DNA of 51,818 bases. It comes from Acidimicrobiaceae bacterium. Lineage in GTDB: Bacteria > Actinomycetota > Acidimicrobiia > Acidimicrobiales > Aldehydirespiratoraceae. Below, one piece after another: positions 1 through 7,741 of the stretch. A program made the position numbers and the translations under genes. The first letter of the stretch is position 1, and every line of letters starts with the position of its first letter. Location of the stretch: contig VXTM01000021.1 of assembly GCA_009837445.1 (NCBI GenBank), positions 390,271-442,088 on the forward strand, written 5' to 3'. Below the pieces are notes generated by a model. It saw nothing but the letters and a program-made list of their open reading frames with translations, had not been told where the DNA came from and ran no database searches.

Positions 1-363
1 GGCCTGGGGCGCCGGTGGGGGCGGTTCGGGCTCCAGCTCGGGAGAGGGCGCCGGCGGTTCGGGCTCCGGCTCGGGAGAGGGCGCCGGCGGTTCGGGCGTA
101 GGGTGCTCGGCCGGCGCAGGGGCCTCGGCCTCGGAGCCGACACGGGCCAGCACCTGGCCCACCTCCACCACGTCCCCCTCGTTGGCCAGGATCTCCGAGA
201 GCACTCCAGCCGCCGGCGACGGCACCTCGGTGTCGACCTTGTCGGTGGACACCTCGAACAGCGCCTCGTCCAGGGCGACCTCGTCGCCCACCTGCTTGAA
301 CCACCGCGTGACGGTTCCCTCGGTGACTGTCTCTCCCAGTTGGGGCATCACGATGTCGGCCAT
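1..363 (-). CDS. 2-oxo acid dehydrogenase E2 (dihydrolipoyl acyltransferase), N-terminal lipoyl domain, partial
   Basis: This is the acyl-carrying core subunit of a pyruvate or 2-oxoglutarate dehydrogenase complex. The visible 121 residues begin [16 protein letters not shown] and form one complete lipoyl domain, with the lipoylated Lys at residue 42 in [15 protein letters not shown]. After about residue 78 the chain becomes a flexible linker of Pro, Glu, Ala and Ser, then runs off the left edge; the peripheral-subunit-binding and catalytic domains are not seen. The start at 363 has an AGGAGAG ribosome site at 370-376. The gene lies 13 nt downstream of lpd (E3) on the same strand, so E3 and E2 are probably cotranscribed. 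The E1 gene aceE is nearby on the opposite strand. Whether this E2 serves pyruvate, 2-oxoglutarate or both, as in mycobacteria, cannot be told from this fragment. Confidence 0.93.
   Translation of the reverse strand, partial: MADIVMPQLGETVTEGTVTRWFKQVGDEVALDEALFEVSTDKVDTEVPSPAAGVLSEILANEGDVVEVGQVLARVGSEAEAPAPAEHPTPEPPAPSPEPEPEPPAPSPELEPEPPPPAPQA
23..100. repeat. 33-bp tandem repeat in the E2 linker
   Basis: Two adjacent 33-bp units (23-55 and 56-88) differ at a single base, and a third unit begins at 89. They encode an 11-residue Pro/Glu/Ala/Ser unit of the flexible linker after the lipoyl domain. Such swinging-arm linkers vary in length between strains. The array may continue past the window edge. 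Confidence 0.85.
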
Positions 364-376
364 GTGAGGCTCTCCT

Positions 377-1789
377 CTAACCGTGCAGCGAGCGGCCTGT
401 CAGGGACAGGGCGGCCTCGCCGAATAGTTCGCTCATAGTGGGGTGGGGCTGGATCAGGCCGGCGATGTCGGCGGCGGTCGCCTCCCAGTTGACCGCGAGG
501 TAGGCCTGCCCGAGCTGTTCCGTGACCCACGGGCCGGCCATGTGGACACCCAGGATCCGCCCGCCGGTGCCGTCGGAGAGCTTCTCGGCGATCACCTTGA
601 CCAAGCCGTCGGTCTCGCCGAGGATCTGGGCGCGGCCGTTGCCCATGAACCGGTGGGTGGACGTGACCACCTCGAATCCGGCGTCCACCGCGCTCTGCTC
701 GGTGTGTCCGGCGAAGGCCACCTCGGGATGGCTGTAGATGCACCACGGCGTGCCGTGGTAGTCGAGCGGGTCAGGATCCTCGCCGCAGATGTCGGAGATG
801 GCGAGCATCCCCTCGGCGAAGGCGGTGTGGGCGAGCTGGGGGGTGTCGACCACGTCGCCCACGGCCCACACGCCGGGCGCGGTGGTGCGGCATCGGGCAT
901 CGACCTCTATGAATCCCCGGCTGTCGACCGCTACTCCGGCGGCGTCCAGCCCCAGACCCTCGGTGCGGGGCCGCCGTCCCACCGCGACCACAACCAGGTC
1001 GACTTCGACCTGCTTGCCCTCGCCGAAGGAGACCACCGTGCCGGCGCCGCCGGCCTGCGGCTCGTGGCCGTGCACGGTGACGCCGGTGTGCACCGCGATG
1101 CCCCGCTTGCGGAAGGAGCGGCGCACGACCTTGGCCACGTCGGCGTCGCATCCGGCGAGGATGCTGGGCAGCGCCTCCAGCACGGTCACGTCCACGCCGA
1201 GGTCGCCCATCATCGATGCGAACTCGCAACCGATGGCACCCCCGCCGATGACCGCGGCCGATGTCGGCAGGCGGTCCAGGAAGAACAGCTCGTCCGATGT
1301 GACCACGACGCGGCCGTCCACTTCGAAGCCGCCGATCGTTCGGGGCGTCGACCCCGTGGCCAGGATGACCGACGGTGCCGTCACCGCCATTGGGGTCTCC
1401 CCGCCGGCGGGACTCACCTCAACCGTCCCGGGCCCGCTGAGGGTGCCGGAGCCGCTATAGACGGTGACCTTGCGGTGGCCCAGCAGCCCGGAGAGCCCCG
1501 CGGTGAGCTGATCGATGACCCGCTGCTTGCGGCCGAGCACCGTGGACCAGTCGATGCCCGGCACCGACGCGGTGATCCCGAAGTCGGCTGCGGCTGCGAC
1601 GGTGCGGTACACCGAGGCCGCCTCGAGCAGCTCCTTGGCCGGGATGCAGCCGACATGCAGGCAGGTTCCCCCGACCTTGTTGTTCTCAACGACGGCCACG
1701 TCGAGGCCGGCACCCGCGCCGCGCAGGGCCGCGGCGTAGCCGCCGGGTCCTCCTCCGATGACGATTACGTCGTGGGTTGCGTCACTCAC
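377..1789 (-). CDS. lpd: dihydrolipoyl dehydrogenase (E3)
   Basis: This FAD-dependent E3 subunit reoxidises dihydrolipoyl groups of 2-oxo acid dehydrogenase complexes and reduces NAD+. The 470-residue length is typical. It shows the FAD-binding [10 protein letters not shown] near residues 12-21 and the redox-active disulfide C43/C48 in [14 protein letters not shown] second dinucleotide motif, [11 protein letters not shown], lies mid-protein. Close to the C terminus, HPTMSE supplies the catalytic His449-Glu454 pair. It precedes the E2 gene by 13 nt on the minus strand. Related flavoprotein disulfide reductases such as mycothione reductase were considered, but the E2 neighbour and the HPTMSE tail favour E3. 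Confidence 0.96.
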   Translation of the reverse strand: MSDATHDVIVIGGGPGGYAAALRGAGAGLDVAVVENNKVGGTCLHVGCIPAKELLEAASVYRTVAAAADFGITASVPGIDWSTVLGRKQRVIDQLTAGLSGLLGHRKVTVYSGSGTLSGPGTVEVSPAGGETPMAVTAPSVILATGSTPRTIGGFEVDGRVVVTSDELFFLDRLPTSAAVIGGGAIGCEFASMMGDLGVDVTVLEALPSILAGCDADVAKVVRRSFRKRGIAVHTGVTVHGHEPQAGGAGTVVSFGEGKQVEVDLVVVAVGRRPRTEGLGLDAAGVAVDSRGFIEVDARCRTTAPGVWAVGDVVDTPQLAHTAFAEGMLAISDICGEDPDPLDYHGTPWCIYSHPEVAFAGHTEQSAVDAGFEVVTSTHRFMGNGRAQILGETDGLVKVIAEKLSDGTGGRILGVHMAGPWVTEQLGQAYLAVNWEATAADIAGLIQPHPTMSELFGEAALSLTGRSLHG

Positions 1790-1823
1790 ACAGCCTCCCT
1801 GATCGTCCGGTGACCCTACCGGG

Positions 1824-1913
1824 TCAGGTGGCCAGGAGTACCTGCACGGTGAAGGCCAGCAGGATGACCAGACCGCACACCAGCGCAGTGAGGATCAGCG
1901 CGCGGGTGCTCAC
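1824..1913 (-). CDS. possible 29-residue single-helix membrane peptide
   Basis: A GTG-initiated frame in the gap between lpd and the LapA-like gene encodes 29 residues. From about residue 5 to 28 it is one continuous hydrophobic segment of Leu, Val, Ala, Ile and Thr (for example LVCGLVILLAFTV), with a short MSTR head. There is no good Shine-Dalgarno sequence, so expression is uncertain. It is the only short frame in this 170-bp gap with an obvious protein-like pattern. It could be chance in GC-rich DNA. Confidence 0.25.
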   Translation of the reverse strand: MSTRALILTALVCGLVILLAFTVQVLLAT

Positions 1914-1961
1914 CTTTCGCGACCCGCGACCAGGTCCGGAACCGACCGGGATTCCATGGTC

Positions 1962-2222
1962 TCAGCGGCGGCGGCGACGCCTTCGCCGCACGAATCCGAA
2001 CACCTCGTTGAGGACCGCGCCCGCGACCGCAGCCACGAGGATCACCACCCAGAGAGGGCCAGTCATGTCGAAGATCAGCCATTCGAAGGCCACATCGTCG
2101 CCGTTCTGGACGACGAAGAAGATCAGTGCCGCCACCAGCAGCACAGCGGCCACCAGTCCCGGCGGGATGGACAGCTTCTTGGCGTCGGGCTTGGCTTCCG
2201 GTGGCTTGGGCTCTTCGTTCAT
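1962..2222 (-). CDS. LapA-domain (DUF1049-like) small membrane protein
   Basis: An 86-residue protein starting MNEEPKPPEAK. A charged N terminus is followed by two hydrophobic helices (about residues 20-38 and 52-72) and a strongly basic tail of Arg residues. The pattern FFVVQN...FEWLIF between the helices is the signature of the LapA/DUF1049 family, whose Gram-negative members take part in lipopolysaccharide assembly. The role in actinobacteria is unknown. An upstream in-frame start at 2285 would add 21 unlikely residues; I prefer the Met at 2222. It sits divergent from the TIGR01777 epimerase. Confidence 0.75.
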   Translation of the reverse strand: MNEEPKPPEAKPDAKKLSIPPGLVAAVLLVAALIFFVVQNGDDVAFEWLIFDMTGPLWVVILVAAVAGAVLNEVFGFVRRRRRRRR

Positions 2223-2308
2223 TGCGCTTCCCCCGCTTCGAGGGCCTGTTCGCCATTGTTGGGACCGCGAGGGTCCCGCAATCACGCCTGCGATGGTAGA
2301 CCACGGGC

Positions 2309-3229
2309 ATGGCGAACCGGATGCGAATCGCAGTCACCGGATCCACCGGCCTGATCGGACGGGCCCTGGTCGAACGGCTCGAAGCCAGCGGCCACCTGAT
2401 CGTGCGGGTCGTACGGCCGGGAAGCGCGGATCCGTCGGCGCCGCCGATGTCGGTGGCCTGGGATCCATCCGCCTCCCGGATCGACGCCGGCGGGCTGGAG
2501 GAACTCGACGCGGTGGTCCACCTTGCCGGCGAACCGATAGCGGCACGGCGCTGGTCGCCGGAGCAGAAGGAGCGCATTGCCCGCAGCCGGGTGCATCCAA
2601 CGGCGCTGCTGGCCCAGACGCTGGCTCGGCTCGACGCGCCACCCGCGGTGCTGGTCTCGGCGTCGGCTATCGGGTACTACGGGGACCGCGGCGACGAACT
2701 CCTCGACGAGTCGTCCAGCGGCGGCGACGACTTCCTGGCCGGTGTGTGCCGCGACTGGGAGTCCGCCGCCGAGCCGGCCCGGACCGCGGGCATCCGGGTA
2801 GCCCATCCCCGCACCGGTGTGGTCCTCAGCCGCTCCGGCGGAGCCCTGGCCGAGATGCTGCCATTCTTCAGGCTCGGCATCGGTGGTCGGATCGGCAGCG
2901 GACGCCAGTGGATGAGCTGGATCAGCGTGCACGACGAGGTCGAAGCCCTTGTCTGGCTGCTGGAGGCCGACGTGGAGGGCCCCGTCAACCTCACCGCCCC
3001 CGAGCCGGTCACCAACCGGGAGCTGACCGCGGCGCTCGGCCGGGCGCTGCGCCGGCCCGCGGTGCTGCCCACCCCCAAGCCCGCCCTGTGGGCCAAGCTG
3101 GGCCGCGAACTCACCGAGGCCCTGCTCTACAGCAGCACCCGGGTGGCGCCCTCGGTGCTCCAGCGCCGCGGCTTCACCTTCGCCCACCCCGACATCACCA
3201 CCGGCCTGGAGGCCGTGCTCTCCCGCTAA
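2309..3229 (+). CDS. TIGR01777-family NAD-dependent epimerase/dehydratase-like protein
   Basis: A 306-residue extended short-chain dehydrogenase fold. The nucleotide-binding GSTGLIGRALVERL lies near the N terminus, followed by VHLAGEPIAARRW and SASAIGYYGDRG, which are characteristic of the TIGR01777/YfcH group. The C-terminal stretch (about residues 250-300) fits the DUF1731 domain, with FTFAHPDITTGLEA at the end. No substrate is established for the family; plant and bacterial members are linked to cell division or are uncharacterised. It converges with rnhA across a 36-bp gap. Confidence 0.88.
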   Translation: MANRMRIAVTGSTGLIGRALVERLEASGHLIVRVVRPGSADPSAPPMSVAWDPSASRIDAGGLEELDAVVHLAGEPIAARRWSPEQKERIARSRVHPTALLAQTLARLDAPPAVLVSASAIGYYGDRGDELLDESSSGGDDFLAGVCRDWESAAEPARTAGIRVAHPRTGVVLSRSGGALAEMLPFFRLGIGGRIGSGRQWMSWISVHDEVEALVWLLEADVEGPVNLTAPEPVTNRELTAALGRALRRPAVLPTPKPALWAKLGRELTEALLYSSTRVAPSVLQRRGFTFAHPDITTGLEAVLSR

Positions 3230-3265
3230 TCCGAACGGAAACTGGGTGAGTCGGAGTGCCGGGGG

Positions 3266-3739
3266 CTAGGGGCCGCGGCGGGGGCGCTGGTCGGTGGCCG
3301 CGCCGACCGCGAGCTGGTCGACGATCTCGTTCCACTCGTCGCCGGAGTGGCCCTTCACCCAGCGGAACGAGATCTCATCCTGGCGGGGCAGGTAGAGCCC
3401 GATGAGCGGCTTCCACAGGCCTTGGTTGGCCACCGGCTTGCGGTTCGAGTTCCGCCAGCCCCGCCGAATCCAGCCCTCGTACCAGCGGTCCTGGAAGCAC
3501 TTGACGACGTAGGTCGAGTCCGAGACCACCTCGACCGGCCCGTCCAACTCCTGAAGCGCCTCCAGCACGGCCCGCAGCTCCATCCGCTGGTTGGTGGTGT
3601 CCGGATCGGGACCGCAGGCCCAGTCCCCGCCGGGCACAGCCCAGGCCCAGCCGCCCGGGCCGGGGTTCCCCAGGCAGGCGCCGTCGGTGTACACCACGGT
3701 TGTCTCCGTGGTCGCCTCGGTGATTGCTTCGGCGGGCAT
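3266..3739 (-). CDS. rnhA: ribonuclease HI
   Basis: This enzyme cleaves the RNA strand of RNA-DNA hybrids using two metal ions. The 157 residues carry all the expected acidic and His positions: Asp19 in VYTDGACLGNPG, Glu in MELRAVLEAL, Asp in VSDSTYV, and the C-terminal KGHSGDEWNEIVDQLA, which contains both the flap His and the last Asp. The short tail ends in TDQRPRRGP. It is divergent from aceE, with an 80-bp intergenic region between the two starts. Confidence 0.96.
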   Translation of the reverse strand: MPAEAITEATTETTVVYTDGACLGNPGPGGWAWAVPGGDWACGPDPDTTNQRMELRAVLEALQELDGPVEVVSDSTYVVKCFQDRWYEGWIRRGWRNSNRKPVANQGLWKPLIGLYLPRQDEISFRWVKGHSGDEWNEIVDQLAVGAATDQRPRRGP

Positions 3740-3803
3740 CTTGGTGATATTCGCGCACCGGCCGGCGGTGGGCGCGCATCGTTTCTGGCGCAGGTTGCGT
3801 CGG

Positions 3804-3809
3804 TACGAT
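3804..3809 (+). promoter_or_regulatory. -10 box (TACGAT) of aceE, likely near-leaderless
   Basis: TACGAT matches TANNNT and ends 10 nt before the aceE ATG, so transcription should start at or next to the start codon. No Shine-Dalgarno is present. No convincing -35 element was found. Confidence 0.5.
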
Positions 3810-3819
3810 CATTGAGACC

Positions 3820-6552
3820 ATGACCGACAACTTCCTGCGCCAGCTGCCCGACACCGACTCGGCCGAGACCCAGGAGTGGATCGACTCGCTCGACGCGGTG
3901 GTGGCCGCCGGGGGGCGGGAGAGGGCCCGCTACATCGTGGCCAAGCTGCTCGAGCGGTCCAACGAGCAGCAGCTGGGCGTGCCGCCCACCACCTACACGC
4001 CCTACATCAACACCATCCCGGCCTCGGAGCAGCCCTTCTTCCCCGGCAACGAGCAGGTCGAGCGCCGCATCCGGCGCTTTATCCGGTGGAACGCGGCAGC
4101 CATGGTGATCAGGGCCAATAAGACCGCCGACGGGATCGGCGGCCACCTGTCCACCTTCGCCTCGTCGGCCTCGCTGTACGAGGTGGGCTTCAACCACTTC
4201 TTCAAGGGCAAGGACGACGGCCTGGTCGGTGACCACATCTACTTCCAGGGCCACGCCGCCCCCGGCGTGTACGCCCGGGCCTACCTGGAGGGTCGCCTGT
4301 CGGAGCGGCAGCTCGACAACTTCAGGATGGAGGTGGGCGGCAACGGGCTGTCCAGCTACCCCCACCCCCGCCTGATGCCCGACTTCTGGGAGTACCCGAC
4401 GGTGTCTATGGGCCTCGGCCCGATCAACTCCATCTACCACGCCCGTTTCAACCGCTACATCCACAACCGGCGCATCGACGACACGTCAGAAAGCACGGTG
4501 TGGTGCTTCCTCGGCGATGGCGAATGCGACGAGCCCGAGACTCTGGGCGCCATCTCGCTCGCCGGCCGCAACGGGCTGGACAACCTCAAATGGGTGGTCA
4601 ACTGCAACCTGCAGCGCCTCGACGGGCCGGTCCGGGGCAACAGCAAGATCATCCAGGAGCTCGAGGGCGTGTTCCGGGGCGCGGGCTGGAACGTGATCAA
4701 GGTGATCTGGGGCTCCAGGTGGGACGAACTGCTGATGCGCGACACCGACGGCGCCCTGCTCAACAAGATGGCAACCACCGTGGACGGCGAGTACCAGCGC
4801 TACGCGGTGGAAACGGGCGCCTACATCCGCGAGCACTTCTTCGGACCCGATCCCCGGCTCCGAAAGCTCGTCGAGCACCTCTCCGACGAGGACCTGCGAG
4901 TTCTGCCGAGGGGCGGCCACGACTACCAGAAGGTCTACGCCGCGTTCAAGGCGGCCGTCGAGGTCAAGGACCAGCCCACCGTGATCCTGGCCAAGACGAT
5001 CAAGGGATGGACCCTGGGACAGGGTTTCGAGGGCCGCAACGCCACCCACCAGATCAAGAAGATGACCACCTCGCAGTTGATGGAGCTGCGGTCGCGGCTG
5101 CACATGGAGAACGAGATCGCCGAAGAGGACCTCGCCGACGGCATCCCCCCGTACTACCGGCCGGCTCCCGACTCCGAGGAGATCCGGTACATGATGGATC
5201 GCCGCCGGGCCCTCGACGGTGCGGTGCCCCGCCGGGTGGTCCGGGACCGGCGACCAATCGTGCCCCCTGCCGACGGTCCCTTCCTTGACGTGCGCAAGGG
5301 GTCGGGCGGGCGGAAGGTGTCCACCACCATGGCCTTCACCGGCCTGCTGCGGGACCTGCTGCGGGACCTGAACTTCGGTCCCCGCGTCGTGCCCATCGTC
5401 CCCGACGAAGCCCGAACCTTCGGCATGGACTCGCTGTTCCGGGAGTTCAAGATCTACGCGCCCCACGGCCAGCTCTACGAACCGGTCGACCACGACCTGC
5501 TGCTGAGCTACAGCGAGTCCTCCGACGGCCAGATCCTCGAGGAGGGCATCACGGAGTGCGGCTCGCTGGCGAGCTGGCTAGCCGCGGCCACGTCCTACGC
5601 CAACCTCGGCGTTCCCATGGTGCCCTTCTACGCGTTCTACTCGATGTTCGGCTTCCAGCGGGTGGGCGACTCCATATGGGCGGCTGCCGACGCCCGGGCC
5701 AGAGGCTTCCTCATCGGCGCCACGGCGGGGCGCACGACGCTGCCCGGCGAGGGACTGCAGCATCAGGACGGCCACAGCCATGTGCTGGCGTCCACCGTCC
5801 CCTCCTGCGAGGCCTACGACCCGGCCTTCGCCTACGAACTGGGGGCCATCATCGACGACGGCCTGCGCCGCATGTGCCCGCCCGACGCCGGCGACGGAAC
5901 CGACGTCTTCTACTACATCACGATCTACAACGAGAACTACGAGCAGCCGCCCCGGCCCGACCACGTGAGCGACGAGGACATCTGCAGCGGCCTCTACAAG
6001 TTCGACGACGGGCCGGGCGGGCGCGGTCGCTGCGCCACCATCCTGTTCTCGGGCGCGTCGGTGGGCGCCGCGCTCGAAGCCCAGGCGCGGCTGGCCGCCG
6101 ACCATGACGTCTCCGCCGAACTGTGGAGCGCCACCTCCTACCAGCGCTTGCGCCGGGAGGCCCTCGACGTCGAGCGCCGGAGCCGCCTGAACCCCGGGAG
6201 CGATCCGGTCGTCCCTCTTGTCACCCGGAGGCTGTCGGACTCCGACGGCCCGATCGTGGCCGTGACCGACTACATGACTCTGGTCCCCGACCAGATCGCC
6301 CGCTTCACGCCCAGGCCCCTGCACGTGCTGGGCACCGACGGGTTCGGCCGCTCGGACACCCGCGAGGCGCTCCGGCGGTTCTTCGAGGTGGACGCCGACC
6401 ACATCGTGGTAGCCGTGCTGTCAGCCCTGGTGGCCTTGGGTGAGGCCGAGCCGGACGAGGTGGCCGCGGCCATGGAGCGCTACGGCATCGACGCCGAACG
6501 CGACGATCCGGGCCATCCCGACACCGGCGCAAGATTATGCTCCGATCGATGA
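3820..6552 (+). CDS. aceE: pyruvate dehydrogenase E1 component, homodimeric type
   Basis: The thiamine diphosphate-dependent E1 decarboxylates pyruvate and acetylates the lipoyl group of E2. At 910 residues it has the full length of AceE. The TPP/Mg motif starts GDGECDEPETLG at residue 232 and ends at VVNCN (Asn263). Other family blocks are GGNGLSSYPHPRLMPDFWEYP and, in the second half, FYSMFGFQRVGD and GEGLQHQDGHSHV. The C-terminal domain ends in VVAVLSALVALGEAEPDEV. The E2 and E3 genes are close by but on the other strand. The stop overlaps the next gene (ATGA), so aceE probably leads an operon that includes the two selenocysteine redoxins. Confidence 0.97.
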   Translation: MTDNFLRQLPDTDSAETQEWIDSLDAVVAAGGRERARYIVAKLLERSNEQQLGVPPTTYTPYINTIPASEQPFFPGNEQVERRIRRFIRWNAAAMVIRANKTADGIGGHLSTFASSASLYEVGFNHFFKGKDDGLVGDHIYFQGHAAPGVYARAYLEGRLSERQLDNFRMEVGGNGLSSYPHPRLMPDFWEYPTVSMGLGPINSIYHARFNRYIHNRRIDDTSESTVWCFLGDGECDEPETLGAISLAGRNGLDNLKWVVNCNLQRLDGPVRGNSKIIQELEGVFRGAGWNVIKVIWGSRWDELLMRDTDGALLNKMATTVDGEYQRYAVETGAYIREHFFGPDPRLRKLVEHLSDEDLRVLPRGGHDYQKVYAAFKAAVEVKDQPTVILAKTIKGWTLGQGFEGRNATHQIKKMTTSQLMELRSRLHMENEIAEEDLADGIPPYYRPAPDSEEIRYMMDRRRALDGAVPRRVVRDRRPIVPPADGPFLDVRKGSGGRKVSTTMAFTGLLRDLLRDLNFGPRVVPIVPDEARTFGMDSLFREFKIYAPHGQLYEPVDHDLLLSYSESSDGQILEEGITECGSLASWLAAATSYANLGVPMVPFYAFYSMFGFQRVGDSIWAAADARARGFLIGATAGRTTLPGEGLQHQDGHSHVLASTVPSCEAYDPAFAYELGAIIDDGLRRMCPPDAGDGTDVFYYITIYNENYEQPPRPDHVSDEDICSGLYKFDDGPGGRGRCATILFSGASVGAALEAQARLAADHDVSAELWSATSYQRLRREALDVERRSRLNPGSDPVVPLVTRRLSDSDGPIVAVTDYMTLVPDQIARFTPRPLHVLGTDGFGRSDTREALRRFFEVDADHIVVAVLSALVALGEAEPDEVAAAMERYGIDAERDDPGHPDTGARLCSDR

Positions 6553-7139
6553 CCCCCACTGCGACGGGAACTCTGGCGGTCACCGGAGACGAGGCCGCCG
6601 ACCGGCTGGTGAACAACGACCCGCTGGCGCTGGTGCTGGGGATGCTGCTCGACCAGCAGATTCCCATGGAGTGGGCGTTCATGGGCCCTCACCGTCTGGC
6701 CGAACGGCTCGGATCGGAGTTGGACGCCCACGACATCTCGGAGCGCGACCCCGAGGACTTCGCGACACTGGTCAGGGCCAAGCCGGCCCTGCACCGTTTC
6801 CCCGGATCGATGGCCCAGCGGATGCAGTCCCTGTGCCGGCACGTCGCCGACTGCTACGGCGGCGACGCGGGCGCAATCTGGGCTGACGCCGTCACCGGCG
6901 AGGAGCTCTTCGGGCGTTTGCGGGACCTGCCCGGCTACGGCGACGAGAAGGCCCGGATCCTGACCGCGGTGCTGGCCAAGCGCTTCGGTGTGCAGCCGGA
7001 GGGCTGGCAGGAGCAGGCCGGAGCGTTCTCGGACGACCAGCCCCGGTCGGTGGCCGACATCGACGGACCCGAGTCTCTCCAGCGGGTCCGGGCCTGGAAG
7101 AAAGCCCAGAAGGCGCGCGGCAAGAAGAAGGACGAATGA
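6549..7139 (+). CDS. HhH-GPD-family protein (TIGR03252-like)
   Basis: A 196-residue protein from the preferred ATG at 6549, which overlaps the aceE stop as ATGA; an upstream ATG at 6537 would add four residues. The segment NDPLALVLGMLLDQQIPMEW and the helix-hairpin-helix-like FGRLRDLPGYGDEKARI match an actinobacterial group within the HhH-GPD base-excision-repair superfamily. A catalytic lysine of DNA glycosylases is not evident, so glycosylase activity is unproven. The C terminus is Lys-rich (KKAQKARGKKKDE). It is coupled on both sides: its own stop overlaps the start of the first redoxin. Confidence 0.8.
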   Translation: MTPTATGTLAVTGDEAADRLVNNDPLALVLGMLLDQQIPMEWAFMGPHRLAERLGSELDAHDISERDPEDFATLVRAKPALHRFPGSMAQRMQSLCRHVADCYGGDAGAIWADAVTGEELFGRLRDLPGYGDEKARILTAVLAKRFGVQPEGWQEQAGAFSDDQPRSVADIDGPESLQRVRAWKKAQKARGKKKDE

Positions 7140-7738
7140 GGTTCCGACCCATCACCTTCGCCGCGGCCATCGCCCTCGCGATGGTTGCCGCGGCCTGCGG
7201 CTCCGACGATCCGGTCACCGTCATCGAGACCACCGACCCGGAAGCCCCGGTAGAGCGGGAGGAGTCGTCCGCCACTTCGGCGGCTGACCCGTCCGAGACG
7301 GCCGGCAGCGCCGCGGCCACGGGGCCGGGCGATGTCCCGGACCTCCAGATGGTCGACGTGCACACCGACGAGGCCGTCAACCTCCAAGCGGTCGTCGACG
7401 GGTCCACTCCCCTGCTGTTCTGGTTCTGGGCGCCCCATTGACCGACCTGCCGGAGAGAGGGTCCGGCCCTTGAGCAGTTCGCTCAGGAGAACCCAGACAC
7501 CGTGAAGGTGGTGGGCATCGGCGCCCAGGACGACCTCGCCTACGCCCAGAACTTCGTCGAGCGGACCGGCACCACCTTCACCATGCTGTGGAGCGACTCC
7601 AACGAGTCCTGGCGCCACTTCGGTGTGCGCCGGAACTCCACCGTGCTACTGCTCGACCGCGGCGGCAACGTCGTGGAGGGAAGCGCCGGCAGCTACGACC
7701 CGGACAGCCTCATCGAGCAGCTGGCCACCATGACCTGA
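7136..7738 (+). CDS. selenocysteine-containing thioredoxin/TlpA-like lipoprotein (in-frame TGA = Sec102)
   Basis: Read through the TGA at 7439-7441, this is one 200-residue protein. A signal peptide ends in the lipobox VAAAC (residues 17-21), followed by a Glu/Ser/Ala spacer and a redoxin domain from about residue 70. Here FWFWAPH-U-PTCRREGPAL replaces the usual FWAPWCxxCRxExPxL, so Sec102 occupies the first redox position and Cys105 the second. The frame then continues as VKVVGIGAQDD, FGVRRNSTVLLLDRGG and a final helix, all typical of TlpA-like folds. The usual cis-Pro before the last strands appears replaced (RRNST). The start overlaps the upstream stop (ATGA). A hairpin follows the TGA. 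Alternatives are a nonsense mutation or frameshift, which the identical arrangement in the next gene argues against. Confidence 0.85.
7449..7467 (+). promoter_or_regulatory. candidate bacterial SECIS hairpin of redoxin 1
   Basis: Six perfect base pairs (7449-7454 GCCGGA with 7462-7467 TCCGGC) enclose a 7-nt purine loop, GAGAGGG. Counting the U of UGA as 1, the loop spans +17 to +23, with G23 next to U24. Position and size fit a bacterial SECIS, but no folding software was run. Confidence 0.55.
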
Positions 7739-7741
7739 GCG

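Noticed and set aside
443..1813. Long plus-strand open frame opposite lpd
   Set aside because: It has no recognisable protein pattern and is the GC-driven mirror of the lpd gene on the minus strand.
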